DNA from: Phycisphaerales bacterium
GTDB taxonomy: Bacteria; Planctomycetota; Phycisphaerae; Phycisphaerales; UBA1924
NCBI GenBank assembly: GCA_007693765.1
Contig: RECZ01000155.1
Coordinates: 1 to 64,000, forward strand
Length of the DNA: 64,000 bases
Reading direction: 5' to 3'
Part shown: positions 33,010 to 41,628 of the stretch, in pieces
Layout: each line of letters opens with the position of its first letter
How positions within the stretch are numbered: the first letter of the stretch is position 1
The notes under the pieces: model-generated
What the model saw: only the letters and a program-made list of their open reading frames with translations
Database searches by the model: none
Told to the model about the DNA's origin: nothing
Program-made: the position numbers and the translations under genes

Positions 33010-34788
33010 ATGTCGCGCAACGCCGAACTCGCCGGCCTCCTGCAGCAGATGGCGGACCTCATGGAACTGACGGGCGCGGACCGCTTCCGCGTCGCGGCCC
33101 ATGCGCGGGCGTCGCGCACGGTCGATTCCATCACGCAGGACATCGACGAGCTCGCCGACGACCGCGATGCGCTGCTGGCCGTGGACGGCATCGGCGCCAA
33201 GATGGCGGACAAGATCCAGGAGTTCTCGCGCACCGGGCGCATCGGTGAGCACGAGGCGTTGTTGCAGGAAGTGCCCCCGGGGCTGCTGGGCGTCATGGAT
33301 GTGCCCGGCCTCGGGCCCAAGACGGTGCGGCTGCTGTGGAAAGAACTGGGCGTCGAGGGGGTGGACGACCTCAAGCGGGTCATCGACGACGGGTCGATCC
33401 TGAACCTGCCGCGGATGGGCGAGAAGACGGTGGCCAACATCCGCGACGCCCTCGTCTTCGCCAGAGCCAGCGCGGAGCGCACGCCGCTGGGCGTCGCCCT
33501 GCCCGCGGCCCTCGCGCTCGTGCAACGCCTCGAAGGCGTCAAAGGAGTGTCGCGGGTCGAGTACGCCGGCTCGGTGCGTCGTGGGCGGGCGACGATCGGC
33601 GATGTGGACATCCTCGCCTGCGCGGAGGACGGCGGCGCGGCCCACGAGATGTTCCGCGCCATGCCCGAGGTCGAGAAGGTGCTGGCCTCGGGCGAGACGA
33701 AGACCTCCGTGCGGCTGCTCACCTCGCGGAACAAGCGCCTGCAGGCGGACCTGCGCACCGTGGGGCGCGAGCACTACGGCGCCGCGTTGCTCTACTTTAC
33801 CGGCTCGAAGGAGCACAACGTGCGCCTGCGCGAGCGCGCCATCCGCATGGGGATGACGCTCAACGAGTACGGGCTGTACAAGGAATCGAAGGGGAAGAAG
33901 ACGGAAGGGTCGCCCCAGTCGCGCGGCGAGAAGCCCGTCGCCAGCAGAACAGAGGAAGACATCTACGCTGCCCTGGGCCTGCCGTGGATACCGCCCGAAC
34001 TCCGCGAGGGCGCGGGCGAACTCGATCATCCCGCGGACCACGACTTCGGCCTGATCGAGATCGCAGACATCAAGGCCGAGCTGCACGCGCACACCGATGC
34101 GTCGGATGGCCGGATGTCCATCGTCGAACTCGCGGAGCGGGCGAAAGAGCGCGGCTTCCACACCATCGCCGTCACGGATCATTCCAAGAGCCAGCCCATC
34201 GCCGGCGGGCTGCACCCCGATCGGCTGCGCGAGCACATCGAGCACATCCACGCGGCCCGGTCGCGGGTCAAGGGCATCACGATCCTCGCGGGGTCGGAGG
34301 TGGACATCCTCGCCGACGGCTCGTTGGACTACGACGACGAGCTGCTGGCGAAGCTGGACATCGTGGTGGCCTCGCCGCACGCGGCGCTGAAGCAGGACCC
34401 GGACGCCGCCACCAGGCGGCTGCTGCGGGCGATCGCGCACCCGCTGGTGCACATCCTCGGGCACCCGACGGGTCGGCTGATCAACCGGCGCGAGGGGATG
34501 TCGCCGGACATCCGGGCGCTGGCGCTGGCCGCGGCGGAGCACGGCACGGCGCTCGAAATCAACGCCAACTGGATGCGGCTGGACCTGCGCGATGCGCACG
34601 TGCGCATGGCGCTGGACATCTCGCCGGACACGCTGATCGCCATCGACTGCGATGTGCACAGCGAGTCGGACTTCGACCAGCTCGGCTTCGGCGTGCTGAC
34701 GGCGCGCCGGGGCGGTCTGACGCCGAGTCGCTGCGTCAACACGTGGCCGGCGAAGAAGCTGCACGCGTGGCTGAAATCGAAGCGATGA
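33010..34788 (+). CDS. polX: DNA polymerase/3'-5' exonuclease PolX
   Basis: A 592-residue family X polymerase with a C-terminal PHP domain, active in gap filling and base-excision repair. N-terminal 8-kDa-like and helix-hairpin-helix regions (VDGIGAKMADKIQEF, DVPGLGPKTVRLLW) bind DNA. The palm motif AGSVRRGRATIGDVDIL carries the metal-binding Asp pair. The PHP domain starts at about residue 355 (ELHAHTDASDGRMS) and keeps TVTDHSKS-like and CDVHSESDF metal ligands. Length and order match Bacillus PolX. It probably has a nearly leaderless mRNA and is followed 85 bases later by the Fur-like gene. Confidence 0.95.
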   Translation: MSRNAELAGLLQQMADLMELTGADRFRVAAHARASRTVDSITQDIDELADDRDALLAVDGIGAKMADKIQEFSRTGRIGEHEALLQEVPPGLLGVMDVPGLGPKTVRLLWKELGVEGVDDLKRVIDDGSILNLPRMGEKTVANIRDALVFARASAERTPLGVALPAALALVQRLEGVKGVSRVEYAGSVRRGRATIGDVDILACAEDGGAAHEMFRAMPEVEKVLASGETKTSVRLLTSRNKRLQADLRTVGREHYGAALLYFTGSKEHNVRLRERAIRMGMTLNEYGLYKESKGKKTEGSPQSRGEKPVASRTEEDIYAALGLPWIPPELREGAGELDHPADHDFGLIEIADIKAELHAHTDASDGRMSIVELAERAKERGFHTIAVTDHSKSQPIAGGLHPDRLREHIEHIHAARSRVKGITILAGSEVDILADGSLDYDDELLAKLDIVVASPHAALKQDPDAATRRLLRAIAHPLVHILGHPTGRLINRREGMSPDIRALALAAAEHGTALEINANWMRLDLRDAHVRMALDISPDTLIAIDCDVHSESDFDQLGFGVLTARRGGLTPSRCVNTWPAKKLHAWLKSKR

Positions 34789-34859
34789 CACGCGGGGGCT
34801 CGCCGCGTCCTGCTCCGGGGGCGGGAACGGCGGACCGGGTGCCCGCTCGGTCGCGGGCG

Positions 34860-34865
34860 TACAAT
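34860..34865 (+). promoter_or_regulatory. -10 box (TACAAT) just upstream of the Fur-like gene
   Basis: CGTACAAT ends eight bases before the ATG at 34874. It is one of the best matches to the TATAAT consensus in the leaderless-type set. Confidence 0.5.
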
Positions 34866-34873
34866 CTCCCCTG

Positions 34874-35365
34874 ATGGACCTCGCCCCACCACGACGCAAC
34901 AGCAACGCCGCCGACGCGGACGATGTGCAGATCCTCGAGCCGCTCTGCGCGGTCTTCCGGCGCCACCTCAAGAAGGACGGCCAGAAGTACACGCCCGAGC
35001 GGGCGCAGATCCTGGACACGATCCTGCGCTTCGACGACGTGTTTCAGGCCGAGAAACTGCAGGAGACGCTGCGCACCGAGGGGCGACGCGTCAGCAAGGC
35101 GACGATCTATCGCACGATCAAGCTGCTGCAGGACGCGGGCATCATCCAGCAGGTGCTCTTCGACGCCGAGCAGGCGCACTACCAGTTGGCCTACGGCCGG
35201 CGCCCATGCGACCTGATCATCCGCGTGGACACCGGGGAGATCGAGTCCATCGAGGCGCCGGAGCTCATCGCCCTCCGCGACCGGCTGTGCGCCGAGCGGG
35301 GGCTGCGGCCGCAGGGGCACAGGCTCATCATCTACGCGATGGGCGACGAGGTGACGGGGGCGTAG
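34874..35365 (+). CDS. Fur-family transcriptional regulator lacking the usual metal-binding residues
   Basis: A 163-residue protein. The winged-helix DNA-binding domain is clear (about 35-105): KYTPERAQILDTILRFDDVF, then SKATIYRTIKLLQDAGIIQQV, which is the standard Fur recognition helix and wing. The dimerisation domain is shorter and altered. Where Fur/Zur/PerR have HxHxHLIC..C, this reads AYGRRPCDLIIRVDTGEI. The C-terminal CxxC is absent. Structural zinc and the regulatory His cluster therefore seem lost. It may sense something other than a divalent metal, or act constitutively (inference). A short-leader promoter precedes it. Confidence 0.85.
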   Translation: MDLAPPRRNSNAADADDVQILEPLCAVFRRHLKKDGQKYTPERAQILDTILRFDDVFQAEKLQETLRTEGRRVSKATIYRTIKLLQDAGIIQQVLFDAEQAHYQLAYGRRPCDLIIRVDTGEIESIEAPELIALRDRLCAERGLRPQGHRLIIYAMGDEVTGA

Positions 35366-35506
35366 GCGGGCGGTGTCTTCACGCTTGCTTCGCGTATTGC
35401 TGCTTCCAACCTCATGCGGGGTTTGGTACGCTAGCCCGGTTGGGGTTCACGGAACGGCTCCGGGGCCCTTGTGAACGAAACGCCGCGTGCTCCGAGGGAC
35501 ATCGCC

Positions 35507-36478
35507 ATGACACGTTCCGGGTTGATCCATCGTCTGTCGATCGGGCTGCTTTCGCAGCGCGCGTGCGTGCTGCACGCGGCCGTGTTCGCGTGTGCGGTCG
35601 GCGTCGCCGCGTACGGCGCGCAGGCCGCCCCGGGTGACGCGGAAGAGCCCACGATGTTCGTGCGACTCATCGACCCCGGGCAGGAGCCGCGGCGGGCGCT
35701 GCGTTTGCAGGTCAAACCGGGGGACGAACAGCGGATCATCTTCGAGCAGCGCCTGCAGCTCCGGATGCGGATCGATCCCCTGCCCGAACCCATGCAGGAT
35801 GCGAGCTCTTCAGAGATCAGCCTGCTGATCGAAGTGCTCGAGCCGCGGGGCGAAGACATCAGCTACCGCGCGACATATACGGGCGTTCGTATCCATGACA
35901 ACGACGACATGGAGGAGGATGTCGCCGATGAGATGCGCGAGGTGCTCGACGACTTCGTCGGCATGCGGATGCGCGTCGACGTCACCGATCGCTGCGAGGT
36001 CCGTGCCGTCGAACGGGAGGGCGGCGCGCTCCAAGACCCGATCATGCGGGCGCTGCATGAGGGGATCGTGGATTCGATGCGGCAGATGAGCCTCCCCTTC
36101 CCCGTTGAGGAGGTCGGCGTCGGCGCCGAGTGGGTGGTCGACTCCACCATCGAGATGATGGGGGCGCGGTTCGCGAGCATCTTCACAGTGCAGGTGACCG
36201 AACTGACCGAGACGGGGTACGAGGCGACCATCTCGGGGCAGGTCCACGCCGCGGATCAACCCATCGAATTCGACATGATGCCCGGCGACGCGAGCGCGCG
36301 GATCGTCATCAGCATCGGCGAAAGCCACGGGACGCTGCGCCACGATCTGCGGCAGGTGCTGCCTCTGGTCCGTATGCGCAGCGTCAGCGACACAGAGATG
36401 ATCGTGAGCCACGAGATGATGCACACCGTCATCAAGCAGAGCATGGAGATGGATATCTCCTTGCGTGCGCAGGAATGA
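35507..36478 (+). CDS. Secreted protein of unknown function
   Basis: A 323-residue exported protein. I chose the ATG at 35507 because GAGGG lies eight bases upstream; a GTG at 35471 would add 12 residues. The N-terminus has a signal-like hydrophobic stretch (LHAAVFACAVGVAAYGAQA). The mature part is beta-rich and acidic. It has an alternating pattern (LRLQVKPGDEQRIIFEQRLQLRM ... ISLLIEVLEPRGEDISYRATY) and a VGVGAEWVVDSTIEMMGARF segment. It resembles in layout the secreted protein at 59727-60590 and planctomycete DUF6263-like proteins (tentative). No catalytic motif is recognised. It is convergent with the exbD gene. Confidence 0.75.
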   Translation: MTRSGLIHRLSIGLLSQRACVLHAAVFACAVGVAAYGAQAAPGDAEEPTMFVRLIDPGQEPRRALRLQVKPGDEQRIIFEQRLQLRMRIDPLPEPMQDASSSEISLLIEVLEPRGEDISYRATYTGVRIHDNDDMEEDVADEMREVLDDFVGMRMRVDVTDRCEVRAVEREGGALQDPIMRALHEGIVDSMRQMSLPFPVEEVGVGAEWVVDSTIEMMGARFASIFTVQVTELTETGYEATISGQVHAADQPIEFDMMPGDASARIVISIGESHGTLRHDLRQVLPLVRMRSVSDTEMIVSHEMMHTVIKQSMEMDISLRAQE

Positions 36479-36493
36479 GGACGCTCTACGGCG

Positions 36494-36994
36494 TCACTCC
36501 TCCCGCGACCGCGCCAGCGCCACGCCCGCCACGCCCGCCTGCTCGCAGGCGTCGTAGACGCGGATGACGTCCTGGTACGCCGTGCCGGGGGTCGGTTCGA
36601 TGACGATGCGGATGGCGCTCGCGGCGCCCTCTTCGCGGTGGCGGCGCAGGGTCTCGTCGAGGTCGCCGAGGGTGCCGTCGGTGAGGCCGAGGCCGGTGAC
36701 GCGGGTGGCGCCGTCGTCGCTGGTGCGGAGGCGCAGGACGACCGACGTCGGCGGGATCTCGAGGTCGAGGGTTGGGGCTGGGTCGGCCTCGCGGGCGTCG
36801 GCGTCTGTTTGCGTGACGCCCTGGGCCATGCCCACGTCGAGGAACCACTCCGGGCCGATGAAGGCCGAGCCGGCCATGAAGAAGATGAGGATCACCATCA
36901 CGATGTCCACCATCGGCGTCATGTTGGGGCCGAAGTGACGCGCGGCGACGGCGGAGGCGTTCCGCCGACGGAAGCCGTTGCGGACGGCGCTCAC
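36494..36994 (-). CDS. ExbD/TolR-family biopolymer transport protein (second copy)
   Basis: A 166-residue membrane protein. One transmembrane helix contains the proton-coupling Asp (NMTPMVDIVMVILIFFMAGSAF), and a periplasmic domain follows, ending in YQDVIRVYDACEQAGVAGVALA, a typical ExbD end. It starts at GTG 36994, which overlaps the stop of the first exbD by four bases. It works with the ExbB/TolQ-like protein encoded just upstream to harness the proton gradient for envelope transport or stabilisation. It ends 15 bases from a convergent gene, with no terminator visible. Confidence 0.9.
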   Translation of the reverse strand: MSAVRNGFRRRNASAVAARHFGPNMTPMVDIVMVILIFFMAGSAFIGPEWFLDVGMAQGVTQTDADAREADPAPTLDLEIPPTSVVLRLRTSDDGATRVTGLGLTDGTLGDLDETLRRHREEGAASAIRIVIEPTPGTAYQDVIRVYDACEQAGVAGVALARSREE

Positions 36995-37491
36995 CGGGCG
37001 CCCCCTTCGTCGTCGGGGCGGCGGGTGGCGAGGCGCACGTCGCGCACACCGGCTTCGGCGCAGGCGTCGAGGGCGGGCTCGACGAGGCCGAAGGGGGCGT
37101 CGCGCGGGGCGCGGATCTGCACCACCACGTTGGGCTCGCGGCTGAGCCGGGCGCGGAGCAGCGACGTCACCGCCGCGTAGCCGACGATCTCGTCGTCCAC
37201 CATGACGATGGGGCCGGCGTCCGGGTCGCCGTCGCGGCCGCCGGGATCGATGTTGATCACGAAGGAATCCTGCGGCATGTCGGCGCGACCGCTGATGGAT
37301 TCGGGAAGCTCCATCGGCGACCGCTGCGTCTCGGCGAGACGGCCCACGATCAGGAAGAAGACGATCATGCACAGCACGACGTCGATGAGCGGCGTCATGT
37401 TGACGGGCGCGACCGTGTCCTCGCCGGGGCCGCCCCCGGACCCGCCGGACCCGCCGGACCCGCCGCGGGATGTCATGCGGCGGAGGCGCAC
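36991..37491 (-). CDS. ExbD/TolR-family biopolymer transport protein (first copy)
   Basis: A 166-residue paralogue of the protein encoded immediately downstream. The N-terminus carries a Gly/Ser run (RGGSGGSGGSGGGPGED). The helix APVNMTPLIDVVLCMIVFFLIVG holds the conserved Asp, and the periplasmic part ends in LVEPALDACAEAGVRDVRLAT. The GTG at 37491 lies one base after the exbB stop; an ATG at 37476 is an alternative. Two ExbD-type subunits with one ExbB-type subunit is a recurrent planctomycete arrangement (known from other genomes). Confidence 0.9.
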   Translation of the reverse strand: MRLRRMTSRGGSGGSGGSGGGPGEDTVAPVNMTPLIDVVLCMIVFFLIVGRLAETQRSPMELPESISGRADMPQDSFVINIDPGGRDGDPDAGPIVMVDDEIVGYAAVTSLLRARLSREPNVVVQIRAPRDAPFGLVEPALDACAEAGVRDVRLATRRPDDEGGAR

Positions 37492-37492
37492 G

Positions 37493-38197
37493 TCACTCGC
37501 GCTCCGTGAAGGCGCTGGAGGGGATGGACTCGAACAATTCCGACGACACCACCATCGCGCGGGTGCAGATGCGGTCCACCACGGTGCGGAAGTAGCCGTA
37601 GGCCATGAGGCTGGGGATCGCCAGCAGCAGGCCGAAGAAGGTGTGGAAGAGCGCCTTGGCGATGCCCAGCGAGAGCTCGCCCGGCCCGGCCTGCCCGCCC
37701 GTCACGCCCAGAGCGGCGAAGGCGATGATCATGCCGTAGACGGTCCCGACCAGGCCCAGCAGCGGGCCGAGGTGCCCGATGACGTTGAGCAGTTCGATCT
37801 TGCGGAACCACGCGGCGCACTCTTCGGAGGCGGTGAGCTCCGCGGCCTCTCGGGCGCCGGTGCGCCCGGTGTGCGATTGCCGCAAACCGGCGCGGATGAC
37901 GCGGGAGGCGAAGGAGTCGTCCTTCTCCACGAAATCGCGCAGCGGCGCAGCGTCGGCGGCGCGCACGCGCTCGCGCAATTCGCGCACGGAGGATTCGGGC
38001 AGCACGTTGCGGTCGCGGATCTGGATGAACGCGCGGATGATGATCGCCACGGAGATGATGGAGCACACCAGGATCACGCCCGTGAAGACGTCGGCCGATT
38101 GCCAGAAGAGGCCCATCACCCCATCGGCGTCGGCGAGGCGTGCGGGGGCTGGAGCCGGGGCCGGGGCGGCGAGCATGGTGAAGACGAGTGCGGGCAT
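37493..38197 (-). CDS. MotA/TolQ/ExbB-family proton channel protein
   Basis: A 234-residue inner-membrane protein. The first helix is near residues 38-58 (VFTGVILVCSIISVAIIIRAFIQI). A cytosolic stretch follows, and then the conserved pair of helices: LLNVIGHLGPLLGLVGTVYGMI and GIAKALFHTFFGLLLAIPSLMAYGYF, matching the TolQ/ExbB signature. It is the stator-like partner of the two ExbD proteins downstream. A 66-base gap separates it from yacG, so it may have its own promoter. Confidence 0.92.
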   Translation of the reverse strand: MPALVFTMLAAPAPAPAPARLADADGVMGLFWQSADVFTGVILVCSIISVAIIIRAFIQIRDRNVLPESSVRELRERVRAADAAPLRDFVEKDDSFASRVIRAGLRQSHTGRTGAREAAELTASEECAAWFRKIELLNVIGHLGPLLGLVGTVYGMIIAFAALGVTGGQAGPGELSLGIAKALFHTFFGLLLAIPSLMAYGYFRTVVDRICTRAMVVSSELFESIPSSAFTERE

Positions 38198-38263
38198 ATC
38201 GGGTCGCGCTCCTTGCGTGGGTGCGGCAGGCTACACGCCGTGGCGCGAGGGGGCCATGTCGGA

Positions 38264-38521
38264 TCAGTCCTTGCGCTCGTCGGGGTCGTCGCGGACGATC
38301 GTGGTGTCGGGGTCGTCGAAGTCCTCGAGCGAGGCCTCGCGGGAGATCACATAGCGCCCGCTGAACCAGTTGCCGAGGTCCGCCAGTTTGCAGCGCTCGG
38401 AGCAGAACGGCGTGTGGTCGGCGTCCACCGGGGCGGGGCCGGCGCAGATGGGGCAGCGGACATCCCTGCCCGGCGCTGGGCCCTGGTCGGATGGTTCACG
38501 CGGTGGCTCGGGCGCGGTCAT
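38264..38521 (-). CDS. yacG: DNA gyrase inhibitor YacG (zinc-binding)
   Basis: An 85-residue zinc-ribbon protein. The motif RCPICAGPAPVDADHTPFCSERCKLADLGNWFSG matches the four-Cys CPxC...FCSxRC...DLGxW pattern of YacG. The tail is acidic (DDPDTTIVRDDPDERKD). In E. coli YacG binds GyrB and blocks its DNA binding. The start at 38521 overlaps the tsaE stop by four bases; an in-frame ATG at 38530 is possible. Confidence 0.9.
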   Translation of the reverse strand: MTAPEPPREPSDQGPAPGRDVRCPICAGPAPVDADHTPFCSERCKLADLGNWFSGRYVISREASLEDFDDPDTTIVRDDPDERKD

Positions 38522-38997
38522 CGTGTGCATGCTAGCCCCTCCAGCCGCTCGCGCCACGAGGGGGCGTCCCACGCGAGAACGATGCGGCGTTCGGATTCGG
38601 CCGCGTGCTCGATGGCGACGCGGAGGGCCGCGGGGGGCAACGCGTCGGCGATGCGCTCCACCCACTCGATGGCGATGACGCTCGACCCGTCGGCGATGCG
38701 GTCCCAGCCGAGGGCGTCGAGGTCGTCGGCGCTGTGCAGGCGGTAGGCGTCGATGTGGATCAATGGCGGGGCGCCGTCGGTAGTCGGGGTGTACTCGTTG
38801 ACCAGCACGAAGGTGGGGCTGTGGACTCTGGCGGGGTTGATGCCCATGCCCTGCGCCACGCCGCGCACGAAGCGGGTCTTGCCGGCGCCGAGTTCGCCGC
38901 TCAGGGCGAGCACATCCCCGGCACGGAGACGGGCGCCGAGCGCTGCGCCGAGGGCGATCGTCTCTTCCTCGTTGTGGACGGTGCGTTCGATGGTCAT
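38518..38997 (-). CDS. tsaE: tRNA threonylcarbamoyladenosine biosynthesis protein TsaE
   Basis: A 159-residue ATPase that supports the t6A modification of tRNA position 37 with TsaB/TsaD. It has Walker A (SGELGAGKTRFVRGVAQGMG), then SPTFVLVNEYTP, HIDAYRL and VIAIEWVERI, all family hallmarks. The ATG at 38997 overlaps the thiL stop by four bases. Confidence 0.95.
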   Translation of the reverse strand: MTIERTVHNEEETIALGAALGARLRAGDVLALSGELGAGKTRFVRGVAQGMGINPARVHSPTFVLVNEYTPTTDGAPPLIHIDAYRLHSADDLDALGWDRIADGSSVIAIEWVERIADALPPAALRVAIEHAAESERRIVLAWDAPSWRERLEGLACTR

Positions 38998-39923
38998 GCG
39001 CCGTGGTCCCAGCCGAGTTCGGCGGCGTCGATGGTGTCGCCCTCGGGCGTGCGCACGACGCACCCTGCGCCCTCGATCACCGAGCCGACGCGGGTGATGG
39101 GGAGCCCGGTTGGCGTGCGCGCGGGCACGTCGCCCCCGACTGGATCGATGCAGAAGCAGAGTTCGTAGTCCTCGCCGTCAGCGAGCGCGGCGCGCCAGCC
39201 GGCCGCGGCGGGCGCGATCGGCAGGAGCGCTGCGTCGAGTTCGATGCGCACGCCGGAGGCGCTGGCGATGCGACCGGCGTCGCGCCCCAGTCCGTCGGAG
39301 AGGTCGATCATGGCGTGCAGGCGATCGGCGAGCGCATCGCAGAGCCACGCGCCCTCGTCGATGCGCGGATCGAACGTGAGGTGGCGCCCCTGCCCGTCCG
39401 CGCCGAGGGAGCCGCCCAACGCGCCGGTGACGTACACCCCGTCGCCGGGGCGCGCGCCGGATCGGAGCACCGGGCCGCGTACGGCGTGCGGCTCGCCGAC
39501 GATGGTCACGGTGAGGACGCTGGGGCCCTCGGTGCGGGCGATGTCGCCGCCGATGAGCGGGCAGCCCCAATGGGCGCCCCAGCGGGCCATGGCGTCGAAG
39601 AGTTCGTTTTCGTTGTCGAATGTGTCGCGGAGCGCGCCGGTGGCGAGGGCGGCGACCGGGCGCCCCCCCATCGCCGCGATGTCGGAGACGGAGCGGGCCA
39701 CGGCCTTGCGGGCGATGTGGTCGATGGACGTGCGGTCGGCGTCGTAGTGGCGCCCTTCGACGAGTTGATCGACGGTGAGGAGCAACGCGGGCGCTGCGGG
39801 GTCGGCGGCGGCGCGCAGCACGGCGCAGTCGTCGCCGGGGCCGGTGACGATGCGCGGGTGGCCGCGTGCAATGTGCTTCGATCGTGCGTAGATGTGCGCG
39901 AGCAGTTCGGATTCGGGCTTCAT
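38994..39923 (-). CDS. thiL: Thiamine-monophosphate kinase
   Basis: A 309-residue enzyme that phosphorylates thiamine monophosphate to thiamine diphosphate. N-terminal motifs: TGPGDDCAVLRA and TVDQLVEGRHY (metal and substrate binding), then HIARKAVARSVSDIAAMGG. The C-terminal half has MIDLSDGLGRDAGRIA and DGEDYELCF. It overlaps waaA upstream and tsaE downstream by four bases each. No other thiamine genes are nearby, so its place in this operon appears to be for expression rather than pathway. Confidence 0.94.
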   Translation of the reverse strand: MKPESELLAHIYARSKHIARGHPRIVTGPGDDCAVLRAAADPAAPALLLTVDQLVEGRHYDADRTSIDHIARKAVARSVSDIAAMGGRPVAALATGALRDTFDNENELFDAMARWGAHWGCPLIGGDIARTEGPSVLTVTIVGEPHAVRGPVLRSGARPGDGVYVTGALGGSLGADGQGRHLTFDPRIDEGAWLCDALADRLHAMIDLSDGLGRDAGRIASASGVRIELDAALLPIAPAAAGWRAALADGEDYELCFCIDPVGGDVPARTPTGLPITRVGSVIEGAGCVVRTPEGDTIDAAELGWDHGA

Positions 39924-41206
39924 CGCGTCGCCCCCATCGGCTCGGGCGCGGCGGGCGCCGGCGCGGGTGTGCCGCCACCAACGCGGGCCGCCATCTCGCG
40001 GAGCATGGCGGCGGTGCGGGCGGTGGCGCCGCGGTTGGTTTCGACGCACGCGCGGGCGGCGCGGCCCATCGTCTCGCGGTCGTCGTCGTTGTTGAGCAGG
40101 CGTTCGAGTTCCTTCGCCAGTGTTTCGCGTGTCGCGACGACGATGGCCCCGTCCTCGCGCATGGTCTCGACGGCGGTGCGGAAGTCGGCGTGGGCGGGGC
40201 CGATGATCACCGGTTTGCCCAACGCGGCCGGCTCCATGGGGTCGGAGCCGTGCAGGTCGCCGAAGGACCGCCCCACCACGACGACGTCCGCCAGGGCGTA
40301 GGCCATGCGGAGTTCGCCGATGGTGTCGAGCAGGAACCGCCCCACGGTTGGGTCGCCCGTTCCCGTGGATCGGCGCACGCACCCGGCGAGGTCGGCCGCG
40401 GCAAGGTCGAACCATTCGGGGCGTCGCGGTGCGCACAGGAGTTGCACGCCCGGGGGCGTGGCGTCGAGGAGGAGGGCGTGCTCGTCGGGCGCGGTGCTGC
40501 CTGCGACGATGAGTGGTTTCGCGGCGTCTATGCCCATCGCGCGGGCGAGTTCGGCGGCGCCGGGGACGTCGGCGCCCTCCGCGATGACGGGGGCCGCGTC
40601 CCACTTCATGGAGCCGACGATGTGAACGCGTTCCGGTCGGGCGCCGGCGCGGATGAAACGCTGGGCGTAGGTCTCGTCCTGCACGCTGACGAAGCGCAGG
40701 CCGGCGAAGTACGTGCCCATCAGCGGGCGCGCCATTCGGTAGCGCCCGTGGGAGCGGTCGCTCAGGCGCCCGTTGATGATCGCCAGCGGCACGCCGCGCC
40801 GGGCGCACGCGCGGGCGAAGTTGGGCCAGAGTTCGAGCTCGGCGAGGGCGACGGCGTCGGGGCGGACGGTGTCGAGGAATCGGCGCACGCTCCACGAGGC
40901 GTCGAGCGGGTAGCGGACGACGTGCGCCTTGCCGGTGAAGAGCTCGCGGGCGCGGGCGATGCCGGTGTCGGTCGTGCAGCTCACCACGACGTCGTGGTCT
41001 TGGCGCAGATCGTCGACGAGGGCGCGCAGGAGGTTGGTCTCCCCCACCGAGACGGCGTGGAGCATGAGTCGGGGCTTTTCGTTCTTGGGTGGGAGGCGCT
41101 CGACGCGGCCGAAGCGCTCGGCCCAGCCGCCGCGGGCCTTGCGCATCCAGAACGGCGCGGTGACGAGGGCCACGACGAGGTAGACGATGTCGAGAAGGAG
41201 GCTCAC
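39920..41206 (-). CDS. waaA: 3-deoxy-D-manno-octulosonic acid (Kdo) transferase
   Basis: A 428-residue membrane-associated glycosyltransferase that adds Kdo to lipid A precursor. The N-terminal anchor helix (IVYLVVALVTAPFWMRKAR) is followed by LMLHAVSVGETNLLRALV, the LAELELWPNFARACARRGVPL motif and NGRLSDRS. The C-terminal domain contains VAGSTAPDEHALLL and VGRSFGDLHGSDPMEPAALGKPVIIGP, typical of WaaA/KdtA. Its presence implies an LPS-type outer membrane. It is the first gene of the seven-gene run. Confidence 0.94.
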   Translation of the reverse strand: MSLLLDIVYLVVALVTAPFWMRKARGGWAERFGRVERLPPKNEKPRLMLHAVSVGETNLLRALVDDLRQDHDVVVSCTTDTGIARARELFTGKAHVVRYPLDASWSVRRFLDTVRPDAVALAELELWPNFARACARRGVPLAIINGRLSDRSHGRYRMARPLMGTYFAGLRFVSVQDETYAQRFIRAGARPERVHIVGSMKWDAAPVIAEGADVPGAAELARAMGIDAAKPLIVAGSTAPDEHALLLDATPPGVQLLCAPRRPEWFDLAAADLAGCVRRSTGTGDPTVGRFLLDTIGELRMAYALADVVVVGRSFGDLHGSDPMEPAALGKPVIIGPAHADFRTAVETMREDGAIVVATRETLAKELERLLNNDDDRETMGRAARACVETNRGATARTAAMLREMAARVGGGTPAPAPAAPEPMGATR

Positions 41207-41304
41207 CGTCGGCGCCTCGCGGCGGACGCGTGGCGCCCGCCCGAAGAGCGGAGGTCATCGGCGGCGTCGGCGCGTTGGGTGGCCGGGGTCGGTGGCATGG
41301 AAAG

Positions 41305-41378
41305 TGGGCGGGGAGGGACTCGAACCCACGACCCCTCGCGTGTAAAGCGAGTGCTCTAGCCAGCTGAGCTACCCGCCC
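41305..41378 (-). tRNA. tRNA-Val (anticodon TAC)
   Basis: A minus-strand cloverleaf. The acceptor stem GGGCGGG pairs with the 3' strand, the D arm contains GCTCAGCTGGCTAGAGC, the anticodon stem is CTCGC/GCGAG with loop TTTACAC, and the T arm contains GGTTCGAGTCC. The discriminator is A and no CCA is encoded. Confidence 0.95.
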
Positions 41379-41505
41379 GGGTGCGTCGCGGCGGCGATCG
41401 ATCGGTCGGAGCGCGGCGTTCGACGATAGGTCCTGTGTCGAGCCCCGCGGGGCATCGGGTGTGGGCCCCGGCGGCCTGGGTGCGGGCCGGGGCGTTTTCC
41501 GAAAG

Positions 41506-41579
41506 TGGGCGATACAGGACTCGAACCTGTGACCTCCTGCGTGTCATGCAGGCGCGCTAGCCAACTGCGCCAATCGCCC
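41506..41579 (-). tRNA. tRNA-Val (anticodon GAC)
   Basis: A minus-strand cloverleaf. The acceptor stem is GGGCGAT/ATCGCCC, the anticodon stem CCTGC/GCAGG with loop ATGACAC, and the T arm contains GGTTCGAGTCC. The discriminator is A and no CCA is encoded. It lies about 130 bases upstream of the other tRNA-Val, probably in one transcript. Confidence 0.95.
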
Positions 41580-41622
41580 GAGATGTCTGCGCCGGGGCGG
41601 GAGACCCGCTCCGACGAGGCGG

Positions 41623-41628
41623 AGTATA
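41623..41628 (-). promoter_or_regulatory. -10 box (TATACT) of the tRNA-Val pair
   Basis: GGTATACTCC on the minus strand lies 43 bases before the 5' end of tRNA-Val(GAC). It is a strong match to TATAAT. No clear -35 box is seen. Confidence 0.45.

Noticed and set aside
36990-37470. Gly-Ser repeat coding region in exbD considered as frameshift or repeat expansion error
   Set aside because: The frame is open and continues into a normal ExbD helix; the repeat is in-frame coding for a flexible N-terminus.
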